This document shows positions 15,848 to 24,649 of a DNA stretch of 41,055 nucleotides, in pieces. Source of the DNA: Streptococcus parasanguinis (GTDB lineage Bacteria > Bacillota > Bacilli > Lactobacillales > Streptococcaceae); assembly GCF_001074805.1 (NCBI RefSeq), contig NZ_JUPI01000053.1, forward strand, positions 1 to 41,055, written 5' to 3'. The translations under genes and the position numbers were made by a program. The notes under the pieces were generated by a model. That model was not told the DNA's origin and did not search any database. It saw only the letters and a program-made list of their open reading frames with translations. Positions within the stretch are counted from its first letter, which is position 1. Every line of letters begins with the position of its first letter.

Positions 15848-16702
15848 GTGACCATGGAGAAATTTGAAATCTTTAAATTAAAATCAGCCGGTTTATCAAA
15901 TGAGCAAGTCTTGAGAGTCTTAGATTACTGTAAGAAAGATCAAATCTTGCCAAGCTTAGAAGAGATAGCAAGGATAGCTGGCTGTCGCAGTATCATTCAT
16001 TTTGTAGACAAATACCGGCAACTAGATGACGACCAATTACATAAAGACTTTGAACGATTCCCATCTTTATCCATTTTTGATCCTGAATACCCTGAGGAAT
16101 TGCTACAGATCTACAATCCTCCTGCACTCCTTTTTTACCAAGGAGATTTGGAGCTGTTAACCAAACCGAAGATTGCAGTCGTAGGAGCTCGAGAGACAAC
16201 GCGAGAGGGGGTGCGATCTGTAGAGAAAATTATTAAGGAACTTGGGAATGAACTGGTCATCGTCAGTGGACTAGCAAAGGGGATTGATGCGACAGCGCAT
16301 TATGCCAGCATTCGCAATGGTGGAAAGACCATCGGAGTCATAGGAACGGGGCTGGATGTTTTTTATCCGAAAAGCAATCAGAAATTACAGACCTACATGG
16401 GAGAACACCATCTTGTCTTGAGCGAGTATGGCCCAGGACAGGCCCCTCTTAAGTTTCATTTTCCAGAGCGAAATCGCATCATTGCGGGACTCTGTCAGGC
16501 CGTGATTGTGGCAGAGGCACGACTTCGTTCAGGAAGTTTAATTACTTGTGAAAGGGCTATGGAGGAAGGACGAGATGTTTTTGCAATCCCAGGAAACATT
16601 TTAGATGGAAAATCTGCAGGTTGCCATCACTTGATTCAAGAAGGTGCAAAGCTTGTCACATCAGGCCAGGACATTCTTGATGAATTGAAATACGAATTGT
16701 GA
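15848..16702 (+). CDS. dprA: DNA processing protein DprA
   Basis: The product (284 aa from GTG 15848, or 282 from ATG 15854) protects incoming single-stranded transforming DNA and loads RecA on it; in streptococci it also shuts off competence by binding ComE. The N-terminal SAM-like region (FEIFKLKSAGLSNEQVLRVLDY) is followed by the Rossmann-like core with VVGARETTREG, VSGLAKGIDATAH, GTGLDVFYP and GSLITCERAMEEGRDVFAIPGN. The start is uncertain: AGAGGA is 8 nt before the GTG, and AAGG is 5 nt before the ATG. A SigX box directly upstream shows competence control, and a terminator isolates it from the ROK gene. Confidence 0.95.
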   Translation: MTMEKFEIFKLKSAGLSNEQVLRVLDYCKKDQILPSLEEIARIAGCRSIIHFVDKYRQLDDDQLHKDFERFPSLSIFDPEYPEELLQIYNPPALLFYQGDLELLTKPKIAVVGARETTREGVRSVEKIIKELGNELVIVSGLAKGIDATAHYASIRNGGKTIGVIGTGLDVFYPKSNQKLQTYMGEHHLVLSEYGPGQAPLKFHFPERNRIIAGLCQAVIVAEARLRSGSLITCERAMEEGRDVFAIPGNILDGKSAGCHHLIQEGAKLVTSGQDILDELKYEL

Positions 16703-16726
16703 TTTTCCTATAGGAGAAGTTCCTAG

Positions 16727-16755
16727 TTGACATCTTTCTTAAAATGTATTAAACT
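16727..16755 (+). promoter_or_regulatory. Promoter of topA
   Basis: TTGACA (16727-16732), 17-bp spacer, TAAACT (16750-16755). Confidence 0.85.
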
Positions 16756-16788
16756 CAATGAGATTTATACAATACAGAGGGATAAAAC

Positions 16789-18870
16789 GTGGTAACAAAA
16801 AAGAAAAGCAGTACAACCAAGAAAAATTTGGTGATTGTGGAGTCTCCTGCTAAGGCGAAAACAATCGAGAAATACCTTGGTCGTAACTATAAAGTCATGG
16901 CCAGTGTTGGTCATATTCGGGATTTGAAAAAATCAACCATGTCGATTGACTTCGACAATAACTATGAACCGGAATATATCAATATTCGTGGAAAAGGTCC
17001 CTTGATCAATGATTTGAAAAAAGAAGCTAAAAAAGCCAAACAAGTCTTTCTCGCAAGTGACCCGGACCGAGAAGGAGAAGCTATTTCTTGGCATTTGGCT
17101 CATATTTTGAACTTGGATGCCAAAGAAAAGAACCGTGTGGTCTTTAACGAAATCACCAAGGATGCAGTTAAAAACGCCTTTAAAGAACCGCGCCAAATCG
17201 ATATGGACTTGGTCGATGCCCAACAAGCACGTCGGGTTTTGGACCGGATTGTAGGGTATTCAATTTCGCCTATTCTTTGGAAAAAGGTAAAAAAAGGACT
17301 TTCTGCAGGGCGCGTGCAATCTGTTGCCCTCAAATTAATCATTGATCGAGAAAATGAAATCAATGATTTCAAGCCGGAAGAATACTGGACCATTGATGGT
17401 GTCTTCAAAAAAGGGACCAAACAATTCCAAGCTAGCTTCTATGGGATTGATGGCAAGAAGATGAAGCTCAACACCAATGAAGAGGTGAAAGCAGTTCTTG
17501 AACGCTTAGATGGCAAAGATTTTACCGTTGAAAAAGTTGAAAAGAAAGAACGTCGTCGGAATGCACCACTTCCTTACACCACCTCTTCTATGCAGATGGA
17601 TGCAGCCAATAAGATCAACTTCCGTACACGCAAGACCATGATGGTCGCTCAGCAATTGTACGAAGGAATCAATATTGGCTCTGGTGTTCAAGGTTTGATT
17701 ACCTATATGCGTACCGACTCCACTCGGATCAGTCCGGTTGCGCAAAATGAGGCAGCTAACTTTATCGTGGATCGCTTCGGTGAGAAATATTCTAAGCATG
17801 GAAGCCGTGTGAAGAATGCTTCTGGTGCCCAAGATGCCCACGAAGCGATTCGTCCGTCTAGCGTCTTCAATACTCCTGAGAGCATTGCTAAATACTTGGA
17901 CAAAGACCAATTGAAACTCTACACCTTGATTTGGAATCGTTTTGTCGCTAGCCAGATGACGGCAGCTGTCTTTGATACGATGAATGTCCGTTTAGGTCAA
18001 AATGGGGTTCAATATACAGCGAATGGGAGTCAGGTAAAGTTTGACGGTTATTTGGCGATTTATAATGATTCAGACAAAAACAAGATGTTGCCGGACATGG
18101 TAGAAGGCGATATCGTCAAGCAGGTCAATAGCAAGCCTGAGCAACACTTTACCCAACCACCGGCCCGTTATTCTGAAGCGACTTTGATTAAGACGTTGGA
18201 GGAAAATGGAGTAGGTCGCCCTTCAACCTATGCTCCGACGATTGAGACTATTCAAAAACGCTATTATGTGAAGCTGGTAGCTAAACGCTTTGAACCAACG
18301 GAATTAGGGGAGATCGTTAATAAACTGATTGTTGAGTTTTTCCCAGATATTGTCAATGTGACCTTCACAGCGGAGATGGAAGGGAAACTCGATGATGTCG
18401 AACTTGGAAAAGAAGAGTGGCAAAAAGTCATTGATGCCTTCTACAAACCATTCTCTAAAGAAGTCGCCAAGGCTGAAGAAGAGATGGAAAAAATCCAAAT
18501 CAAAGACGAACCAGCTGGTTTTGATTGTGAAGTCTGTGGCAGCCCGATGGTGATTAAATTAGGACGATTTGGTAAGTTCTATGCTTGTAGTAATTTCCCA
18601 GATTGTCGCCATACCCAAGCGATTGTCAAAGAAATTGGGGTGGAATGTCCAAACTGTCATCAGGGACAAATCATTGAGCGTAAAACCAAACGAAATCGTA
18701 TCTTCTATGGCTGTAATCGCTACCCAGACTGTGAATTCACTTCTTGGGACAAGCCAATCGGCCGGGATTGTCCTAAATGTGGTCATTACTTAGTTGAGAA
18801 GAAAGTCCGTGGCGGTGGCAAACAAGTCGTTTGTAGCAATGGGGACTACGAAGAAGAAAAAGTGAAATAA
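16789..18870 (+). CDS. topA: DNA topoisomerase I
   Basis: The product (693 aa) is a type IA topoisomerase that relaxes negative supercoils behind transcription and replication. The toprim domain starts [19 protein letters not shown] and carries SDPDREGEA (Mg-binding acidic residues). The catalytic Tyr306 lies in [11 protein letters not shown]. Three C-terminal zinc-ribbon units follow: [11 protein letters not shown]...[18 protein letters not shown]...CNRYPDC and [10 protein letters not shown]...CSNGD. The last lacks a full final Cys pair. The start is GTG at 16789 with AGAGGGAT about 7 nt upstream; it has its own consensus-like promoter. Transcription likely ends in the palindrome at 18913-18947. 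Confidence 0.96.
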   Translation: MVTKKKSSTTKKNLVIVESPAKAKTIEKYLGRNYKVMASVGHIRDLKKSTMSIDFDNNYEPEYINIRGKGPLINDLKKEAKKAKQVFLASDPDREGEAISWHLAHILNLDAKEKNRVVFNEITKDAVKNAFKEPRQIDMDLVDAQQARRVLDRIVGYSISPILWKKVKKGLSAGRVQSVALKLIIDRENEINDFKPEEYWTIDGVFKKGTKQFQASFYGIDGKKMKLNTNEEVKAVLERLDGKDFTVEKVEKKERRRNAPLPYTTSSMQMDAANKINFRTRKTMMVAQQLYEGINIGSGVQGLITYMRTDSTRISPVAQNEAANFIVDRFGEKYSKHGSRVKNASGAQDAHEAIRPSSVFNTPESIAKYLDKDQLKLYTLIWNRFVASQMTAAVFDTMNVRLGQNGVQYTANGSQVKFDGYLAIYNDSDKNKMLPDMVEGDIVKQVNSKPEQHFTQPPARYSEATLIKTLEENGVGRPSTYAPTIETIQKRYYVKLVAKRFEPTELGEIVNKLIVEFFPDIVNVTFTAEMEGKLDDVELGKEEWQKVIDAFYKPFSKEVAKAEEEMEKIQIKDEPAGFDCEVCGSPMVIKLGRFGKFYACSNFPDCRHTQAIVKEIGVECPNCHQGQIIERKTKRNRIFYGCNRYPDCEFTSWDKPIGRDCPKCGHYLVEKKVRGGGKQVVCSNGDYEEEKVK

Positions 18871-18887
18871 TCTTTTACATGATTCAA

Positions 18888-18901
18888 TGTCTATTATAAC
18901 G
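18888..18901 (+). promoter_or_regulatory. Operator-like motif, copy 1
   Basis: TGTCTATTATAACG, the exact reverse complement of copy 3. It lies 18 bp after the topA stop. Confidence 0.6.
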
Positions 18902-18912
18902 GCAATTTTTAT

Positions 18913-18947
18913 AAATGTCTGTTATAATAGACATTTTTGTTTTTTTT
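18913..18947 (+). promoter_or_regulatory. Operator-like palindrome, copy 2; also a possible topA terminator
   Basis: TGTCTGTTATAATAGACA (18916-18933) is an almost perfect palindrome framed by AAA / TTT and followed by a long T-rich run (18934-18947). As RNA it could terminate topA. As DNA its right arm supplies the -35 box (TAGACA, 18928-18933) of the satD promoter. Confidence 0.65.
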
Positions 18948-18961
18948 CGTTATAATAGACA
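18928..18961 (+). promoter_or_regulatory. satD promoter with operator copy 3
   Basis: TAGACA (18928-18933), 17-bp spacer, TATAAT (18951-18956). The -10 lies inside operator copy 3, CGTTATAATAGACA (18948-18961). The predicted start near 18963 falls in the ribosome binding site AAGGAGGT, so the leader is only about 14 nt. Confidence 0.7.
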
Positions 18962-18976
18962 CAAGGAGGTGGGCTT

Positions 18977-19654
18977 ATGTATCTTGCTTTGATTGCAGAT
19001 GTCATCGATTCCAAAATGGTACAAGAACGTTTTGACCTGCAAAAACAGTTAGAAATAACGCTTCAAAAGATAAATGGACTTTTTGCGGACTATTTGGCAT
19101 CCTGTTTTACCTTAACCTTGGGGGATGAGTTTCAAGCGCTTTTAAAAGTGGATGCTCCAGTTTTTCAAATCATCGATACCTTACGTTCAGAACTAACCCC
19201 TACTCAGCTTCGTTTTGGAATTGGCCTTGGGGAGATTGTAACAGCTATTGATCCCTTGCAAAGTGTTGGAGCAGATGGTCCAGCTTATTGGAATGCACGC
19301 GCAGCCATCAATTTTGTTCATCAGAAAAATGACTATGGCAATACACAGATTTATTTTTCAAGCGGGAAGGAAAACCAAGACTTTTTTGTGAACGCCCTCA
19401 TCGCTTCTGGAGAAGCCATTCGTTCGAGTTGGCGGGATAGTCAGGAAGAGATCTTGCTCAATCTTCTAAAGAGATCCGTATATAGCGAGTCCTTTAGTCA
19501 GCAGGATTTGGCACAATCACTATCTATCAACCCAAGTGCCCTCTCTAAACGGTTAAAGAGTAGCAGTATCCGTGTTTATTTACGGGGGAGAGCAGCTGCC
19601 CTGGCTAGTATACAAAGCACAGTGAAAGGAGAGGAAGATGAGCGGATTGTCTAG
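18977..19654 (+). CDS. satD: SatD family protein; cyclase-like domain plus HTH
   Basis: The product (225 aa) belongs to the SatD family, named from the S. mutans acid-tolerance (sat) operon; the molecular function is not known to me. Residues 1-115 follow the order of motifs of class III nucleotide cyclases: ALIADVIDSK (compare FADIVGST) with Asp8, LTLGDEFQALL with Asp50, RFGIGLGEIV, and DGPAYWNARAAINF. Residues 172-195 (SFSQQDLAQSLSINPSALSKRL) look like a helix-turn-helix. I infer a ligand-binding or nucleotide-handling domain joined to a DNA-binding domain. Three operator-like motifs cover its own promoter, which suggests autoregulation. It overlaps the DUF3307 gene by 17 bp. Confidence 0.82.
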   Translation: MYLALIADVIDSKMVQERFDLQKQLEITLQKINGLFADYLASCFTLTLGDEFQALLKVDAPVFQIIDTLRSELTPTQLRFGIGLGEIVTAIDPLQSVGADGPAYWNARAAINFVHQKNDYGNTQIYFSSGKENQDFFVNALIASGEAIRSSWRDSQEEILLNLLKRSVYSESFSQQDLAQSLSINPSALSKRLKSSSIRVYLRGRAAALASIQSTVKGEEDERIV

Positions 19655-20342
19655 TATCGTAGTGAATCCATACTTGATTCTCTTGTTGATTTGTCATTTA
19701 CTATCAGATTATTATTTTCAAAGCCAAAAGATGGCGGATCGCAAGGATCAGGATAAAAAGGTGCTAGGGCTTCACATTCTATATGTAGCTTTGCCTCTGA
19801 TCGTCGTTTCCTTCTGTCATCTAGATTTGTGGTGGATTTGCTTGGTTATTTTACTGACCCATGCTGCAATAGATTTCTTAAAACCAATAGTTCAGAAACA
19901 ATTGAAATTACCAACTGTATGGACCTTTGCGCTGGATCAAGTCTTGCATATTGGTATCATTACGTGTCTAGTCCTTATGGGGGCGAAGAATGGCACGACC
20001 TATCTACCCTTGGACATTTTAAATCTAATCTTTTATGTCCTCCTAGTTGGGAAACCAAGCAATATTGCTTTTAAAATTCTGTTTACTAAATATCAACCCA
20101 CCAGCAAGAAGAAAATGGATACGATCACTGGGGCTGGTTCTATGATTGGTTTTTTAGAGCGTTTGGTGATCGGTGCCTGTCTCGTCTATGGGCAATTTGC
20201 TTCGATCGGCCTGGTCTTTACAGCCAAGTCCATCGCTCGCTACAATAAAATTTCGGAAAATCCAGCCTTTGCGGAGTATTATTTGATTGGATCCTTATTC
20301 AGTATACTCTCTGCATTATCAGCTGCCTGGTTGTGTCAATAA
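19638..20342 (+). CDS. DUF3307 membrane protein (SatD partner)
   Basis: The product (234 aa) is a multi-pass membrane protein. It starts with LILLLICHLLSDYYFQSQKMADRKDQDKK, the DUF3307 signature (His, Ser-Asp and Gln residues near the first helix), then LHILYVALPLIVVSFCHL, ICLVILLTHAAIDFLKP and FALDQVLHIGIITCLVL. About five or six more helices lie in the rest. It is translationally coupled to satD (17-bp overlap, GGAGAGGAAG ahead of the ATG). In many Firmicutes a DUF3307 gene follows a satD-like gene, so the two probably act together. S. mutans satE may be the same kind of gene, but I cannot confirm this. Confidence 0.8.
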   Translation: MSGLSSIVVNPYLILLLICHLLSDYYFQSQKMADRKDQDKKVLGLHILYVALPLIVVSFCHLDLWWICLVILLTHAAIDFLKPIVQKQLKLPTVWTFALDQVLHIGIITCLVLMGAKNGTTYLPLDILNLIFYVLLVGKPSNIAFKILFTKYQPTSKKKMDTITGAGSMIGFLERLVIGACLVYGQFASIGLVFTAKSIARYNKISENPAFAEYYLIGSLFSILSALSAAWLCQ

Positions 20343-20484
20343 ATCTGGAAGGACACTAGGTCAGAAAAAATTATAAAATTTTTAAAGATCACCAATCAAC
20401 AGGAAATTGATCCCTTTAAGATTCTTACTGGAACGAAAATAATCATCGTAAAGATTTTTTTAAAATTGCATGCTAGGAGGGGAA

Positions 20485-21438
20485 ATGAAAAGCAAAGTGA
20501 TTAAGAAAGTAATTGGCGTACTGTTGCCTATTCTCACGTTATTTATTTTATCGGCACGTAACAACTACAGAGTCGATCGTGATTTAGCTAAAACAGCTAT
20601 TTCAAACATTCGTTCCGTAGTAGAAGCTGCAGGACTAGAAGCAGAAGAATACTCGACGGCTGCCTTTGATTATAAGAGATATCCGAATTACATTAAAGGA
20701 GCTAGACGATTAGTTGATGTCTATGTGGATTTTGAAAAAGACTATGTTGAGAAAACTCCAGTCCTTAAATATAATCCGGAGCTTAAAGAAGTTGAAAAGA
20801 AAATTTTCTTTGTTTTTCCTATGAAGACAGTCTATCGTTTAGAAATGGAGTATGATTCTGGTGGTGACGACTATGACCGATTTAAAAAAGCATACAATAC
20901 GATACTTCAAAGTGCTAGCTTGACTTCAACATATTTAAGCGATGATGCGCTTAGGAAACTTTACATTAAAAATTCAGTTGAATTGGATCACTATCACTTT
21001 ATGTTCAATTATTCTTTGGAACCGAAAGAAGAATATAGTGACAACCCTAAAATCCGTCTTGAAGAGAGAGAAAAAAGAGAAGCAATTTTGAAGACGGATG
21101 TAGAAGAACTCACTCCCTTAATCGAGGATTTAGACTCAAGTAGAGTCAACAATCTCGATGAAGAGACACTCGTCCGTAATCGAGATATACTCTTAAAAAG
21201 AGTTGTTGATAATCGTTCGCCTTTTAGTATTGAGATATACATTAATATAAAAGAGGTACGAAAACAAAACCTCCAAGTAACTAATGAAGATATTGACAAT
21301 TGGACAAACTCTGATTTTAAATATTTACTTGCTCAAATAGTTGAAATTGAAAAATTACCTAAGAATACTGAAGTAAGTTTGAGTGTAAAAGATGAAAGAA
21401 AACTGGGTGACGAGATATACATTTTCAAGAAGAAATAA
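20485..21438 (+). CDS. Uncharacterised membrane-anchored protein
   Basis: The product (317 aa) has a Lys-rich N-terminus and a single membrane segment (VIGVLLPILTLFILSA), probably an uncleaved anchor, followed by a charged, mostly helical domain outside the membrane. That domain is rich in Glu, Lys and Tyr (for example LEMEYDSGGDDYDRFKKAYN and LEEREKREAILKTDVEELTP). I recognise no family. The ATG at 20485 is chosen because AGGAGGGG lies right before it; an upstream ATG at 20470 precedes that ribosome binding site. It is more AT-rich than its neighbours. The 140-bp gap before it contains only an A/T hairpin. Confidence 0.7.
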   Translation: MKSKVIKKVIGVLLPILTLFILSARNNYRVDRDLAKTAISNIRSVVEAAGLEAEEYSTAAFDYKRYPNYIKGARRLVDVYVDFEKDYVEKTPVLKYNPELKEVEKKIFFVFPMKTVYRLEMEYDSGGDDYDRFKKAYNTILQSASLTSTYLSDDALRKLYIKNSVELDHYHFMFNYSLEPKEEYSDNPKIRLEEREKREAILKTDVEELTPLIEDLDSSRVNNLDEETLVRNRDILLKRVVDNRSPFSIEIYINIKEVRKQNLQVTNEDIDNWTNSDFKYLLAQIVEIEKLPKNTEVSLSVKDERKLGDEIYIFKKK

Positions 21439-21444
21439 TTTTGG

Positions 21445-21476
21445 AAAGACATTCAGGAATCCTCCTGTCTGTCTTT
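21445..21476 (+). terminator. Terminator before trmFO
   Basis: CAGGA / TCCTG stem extended by GACA / TGTC, followed by T5. Confidence 0.75.
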
Positions 21477-21489
21477 TTACTTAGCTTTT

Positions 21490-21498
21490 TGGTATAAT
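21490..21498 (+). promoter_or_regulatory. Extended -10 promoter of trmFO
   Basis: TGGTATAAT; the -35 (TGTCTT) is weak. Confidence 0.6.
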
Positions 21499-21592
21499 GG
21501 ACCAAGTATGAATTTAGAAAGATTTGTGGGTGTCAAACAGTCTAGTGATTTTTGATATGGACTTATGTTACATCCAAAGAGGTATTAGTGTC

Positions 21593-22927
21593 ATGTCTCA
21601 ATCTTATATCAATGTTATCGGTGCGGGCCTTGCTGGCTCGGAAGCGGCTTTCCAAATTGCCCAACAAGGTATCCCGGTGAAGCTTTATGAAATGCGTGGG
21701 GTCAAATCCACTCCGCAACACAAAACAGACAATTTTGCTGAGTTAGTCTGTTCCAACTCTCTTCGTGGGGATTCGTTGACCAATGCTGTCGGGCTCCTCA
21801 AAGAAGAAATGCGCCGTTTGGGTTCTGTCATCCTTGAAGCAGCGGAAGCGACTCGTGTGCCGGCTGGAGGAGCACTGGCTGTGGACCGCGAAGGCTTTGC
21901 TAGCCGAGTGACCGAGAAGGTGTCCCAACACCCGCTCATTGAAGTTATTCGTGATGAAATTACGGAATTGCCGACAGATGCTATCACACTGGTTGCAACG
22001 GGACCTCTAACCAGCGATGCCTTGGCAGAAAAGATCCACGCGCTCAATGGTGGAGATGGCTTCTATTTCTATGATGCAGCGGCACCAATCATCGATGTTA
22101 ATACAGTCGATATGAACAAGGTTTATCTCAAGTCTCGCTATGACAAAGGCGAGGCAGCCTATCTCAACTGCCCAATGACCAAACAAGAGTTTATGGATTT
22201 CCATGAGGCCTTGGTTAACGCGGAAGAAGCCCCGCTTAACTCTTTTGAAAAAGAAAAGTATTTCGAAGGTTGTATGCCAATTGAAGTCATGGCTAAACGA
22301 GGCATTAAAACCATGCTCTATGGTCCTATGAAGCCAGTTGGACTCGAGTATCCGGATGATTACAAAGGACCTCGTGATGGGGAATTTAAGACGCCATACG
22401 CAGTCGTTCAGCTTCGCCAAGACAATGCGGCGGCTAGCCTCTACAATATCGTTGGCTTCCAAACTCACCTTAAATGGGGTGAGCAAAAGCGGGTCTTCCA
22501 AATGATCCCCGGTTTAGAAAATGCGGAGTTTGTTCGTTACGGCGTCATGCACCGCAATTCTTACATGGACTCTCCAAACCTTCTTGAACAAACTTATCGT
22601 TCGAAGAAACAACCAAACCTCTTCTTTGCAGGTCAAATGACAGGAGTGGAGGGCTATGTTGAATCTGCAGCTTCTGGCTTAGTTGCTGGGATCAATGCAG
22701 CTCGCCTCTTTAAAGGAGAAGAAGCAGCTATTTTCCCTGAAACAACTGCTATCGGAAGCTTGGCCCACTATATCACTCATGCCGACAGCAAACATTTCCA
22801 ACCTATGAATGTTAACTTTGGGATTATCAAGGATCTAGAAGGTCCACGCATTCGGGATAAAAAGGAACGTTATGAGAAAATTGCCGAACGTTCCTTGCAA
22901 GATTTGGCTCAGTTTATGGAAAAATAA
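21593..22927 (+). CDS. trmFO: tRNA (uracil-54-C5) methyltransferase, folate/FAD dependent
   Basis: The product (444 aa) makes ribothymidine at position 54 in the T-loop of tRNA, using methylene-tetrahydrofolate and FAD. The N-terminal FAD loop is [18 protein letters not shown]; the motif [23 protein letters not shown], the catalytic-type Cys in [11 protein letters not shown] and [19 protein letters not shown] are typical of TrmFO (formerly Gid). The ATG at 21593 follows AAGAGG by about 10 nt. The frame extends 23 codons further up but has no ribosome binding site there and begins MWVSNS, not seen in this family. Monocistronic, with a strong hairpin terminator. Confidence 0.95.
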   Translation: MSQSYINVIGAGLAGSEAAFQIAQQGIPVKLYEMRGVKSTPQHKTDNFAELVCSNSLRGDSLTNAVGLLKEEMRRLGSVILEAAEATRVPAGGALAVDREGFASRVTEKVSQHPLIEVIRDEITELPTDAITLVATGPLTSDALAEKIHALNGGDGFYFYDAAAPIIDVNTVDMNKVYLKSRYDKGEAAYLNCPMTKQEFMDFHEALVNAEEAPLNSFEKEKYFEGCMPIEVMAKRGIKTMLYGPMKPVGLEYPDDYKGPRDGEFKTPYAVVQLRQDNAAASLYNIVGFQTHLKWGEQKRVFQMIPGLENAEFVRYGVMHRNSYMDSPNLLEQTYRSKKQPNLFFAGQMTGVEGYVESAASGLVAGINAARLFKGEEAAIFPETTAIGSLAHYITHADSKHFQPMNVNFGIIKDLEGPRIRDKKERYEKIAERSLQDLAQFMEK

Positions 22928-22938
22928 CCCAAGAAAGG

Positions 22939-22970
22939 AAAAAGTTTGGAGAAAATCCAGACTTTTTCTT
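22939..22970 (+). terminator. Terminator of trmFO
   Basis: AAAAAGTTTGGA / TCCAGACTTTTT with a 5-nt loop, then CTT. Confidence 0.85.
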
Positions 22971-22977
22971 CTAAAAA

Positions 22978-22986
22978 TGGTATAAT
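22978..22986 (+). promoter_or_regulatory. Extended -10 promoter of the esterase operon
   Basis: TGGTATAAT directly after the trmFO terminator; no clear -35. Confidence 0.65.
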
Positions 22987-23020
22987 GAATAAAATTTAGA
23001 ATATAGAGAGTTTTCTGACA

Positions 23021-23848
23021 ATGAACAAATCCTATTTTTATTTAGATATGAAGACACACGAATTGAAAGTGCCTTATACCGGAAAACTCCGTCGTGTGAG
23101 AGTCTTATTACCTAAGAATTATGAAACAGATACTGATCGACGCTATCCTGTTGTCTATTTTCATGATGGCCAGAATGTTCTCTATAGCAAGGAAGCTTTT
23201 GCAGGTCATTCCTGGAAGGTGATTCCAGCCATTAAGCGGAATCCTGATATTAGCCGCATGATTGTCGTTGCGATCGATAATGATGGTTTCCAACGCATGA
23301 ATGAATACTCTGCCTGGAAATACAAGGAATCTAATATTCCTGGAATGCAATTTGGTGGCAAGGGCGTTGAGTACGGAGAGTTCGTTATGGAAGTGGTCAA
23401 ACCTTTCATTGACCAAGAATACCGAACGCTTGCTGACAGAGAACATACAGCCATGATTGGTTCTTCCTTGGGTGGGAATATTACCCAATTCTTGGGCTTA
23501 GAGTACCAAGATCAAATCGGTTGTTTAGGGGTCTTTTCATCCGCTAACTGGCTACACCAAGATGCCTTCAATCACTATATTGAACGCAAAAAATTATATG
23601 CAGACCAACGGATCTACATTTATGTGGGAACTGAAGAAGCTGATGAAACGGATAAAACGCTGATGGCAGGGAACATCAAGCAAGCCTATATTGATTCATC
23701 TCTTCGTTATTATCATGACGTCATCCAACAAGGGGTGGATCTCAATCATATTGCCATTCGGATTCAATCTGGAGCTATTCACCACGAAGAAGCTTGGGCT
23801 GAACATTTACCAGAATGCCTTCGTTTTTTGGCAGAAAATTGGGATTAA
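23021..23848 (+). CDS. Alpha/beta hydrolase, esterase D-like
   Basis: The product (275 aa) is a putative esterase of the alpha/beta-hydrolase fold. YPVVYFHDGQN (42-52) marks the oxyanion region, the nucleophile elbow is GSSLG with Ser149, and a late His pair (GAIHHEEAW, about 253-261) supplies the catalytic His. Substrates of this family are short acyl esters, siderophores or S-formylglutathione; none can be chosen here. It has no signal peptide, so it is cytosolic. It is the first gene of a three-gene operon with a second esterase and an ATP-grasp enzyme, which argues for a shared small-molecule pathway. The ribosome binding site is weak (AGAGAG). Confidence 0.82.
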   Translation: MNKSYFYLDMKTHELKVPYTGKLRRVRVLLPKNYETDTDRRYPVVYFHDGQNVLYSKEAFAGHSWKVIPAIKRNPDISRMIVVAIDNDGFQRMNEYSAWKYKESNIPGMQFGGKGVEYGEFVMEVVKPFIDQEYRTLADREHTAMIGSSLGGNITQFLGLEYQDQIGCLGVFSSANWLHQDAFNHYIERKKLYADQRIYIYVGTEEADETDKTLMAGNIKQAYIDSSLRYYHDVIQQGVDLNHIAIRIQSGAIHHEEAWAEHLPECLRFLAENWD

Positions 23849-23887
23849 TGGACTCAGAACAAATCAATAGAGAGAAAGAGGGAACCT

Positions 23888-24628
23888 ATGAATATTGAAC
23901 ATCTAAGCCACTGGAGTGGCCAACTTAACCGTGAAATGTATTTGAACCGCTATGGACACGCAGGTATTCCTGTTGTGGTCTTCGCTTCATCAGGTGGAAG
24001 CCATAACGAGTACTATGACTTTGGTATGATTGATGCTTGTGCTCAGTTTATCGAAGAAGGTCGGGTTCAATTCTTCACCCTTTCGAGTGTGGATAGTGAG
24101 AGCTGGCTTTGTGATTGGAAAAACCCTCATGATCGAGCTGAAATGCACCGTGCTTACGAGCGCTATGTGATTGAAGAAGCGATTCCTTTTATCAAACACA
24201 AAACAGGCTGGTTTGACCCGATGATGACAACTGGTTGCTCTATGGGTGCCTACCATGCCCTCAATTTCTTCTTGCAACATCCAGACGTCTTCAACAAAGT
24301 GATTTCCTTGAGTGGTGTCTATGACGCTCGTTTCTTTGTTGGTGATTTTGGAGGCGATGAAGCCATTTACCAAAACTCTCCATCTGATTATATCTGGAAC
24401 CAAAATGATGGCTGGTTTATCGATCGTTACCGTCAGGCCGAAATCGTTGTTTGTACTGGTTTAGGAGCTTGGGAACAAGGCGGGCTTCCATCTTTCTACA
24501 AACTAAAAGAAGCCTTTGATCACAAAAACATTCCCGCTTGGTTCGCTGAATGGGGACATGATGTCGCCCACGATTGGGAATGGTGGCGCAAACAAATGCC
24601 CTATTTCCTAGGACAAATGTATCTATAA
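23888..24628 (+). CDS. Alpha/beta hydrolase, putative esterase
   Basis: The product (246 aa) is a second alpha/beta-hydrolase, distinct in sequence from its neighbour. Its nucleophile elbow is GCSMG with Ser118 and a candidate catalytic His is in EWGHDVAHDWEWW near the C-terminus; VVFASSGGSHNEYYDFG (30-46) forms the oxyanion-hole side. It resembles the COG4947-type esterases. The active-site surroundings are rich in Trp and Tyr, which suggests an aromatic or hydrophobic substrate. It is cytosolic. It lies 39 bp after the first esterase and 21 bp before the ATP-grasp gene with no terminator between, so the three are one transcript. Confidence 0.82.
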   Translation: MNIEHLSHWSGQLNREMYLNRYGHAGIPVVVFASSGGSHNEYYDFGMIDACAQFIEEGRVQFFTLSSVDSESWLCDWKNPHDRAEMHRAYERYVIEEAIPFIKHKTGWFDPMMTTGCSMGAYHALNFFLQHPDVFNKVISLSGVYDARFFVGDFGGDEAIYQNSPSDYIWNQNDGWFIDRYRQAEIVVCTGLGAWEQGGLPSFYKLKEAFDHKNIPAWFAEWGHDVAHDWEWWRKQMPYFLGQMYL

Positions 24629-24649
24629 GTCAAAAGGGAGGAGACCTCT

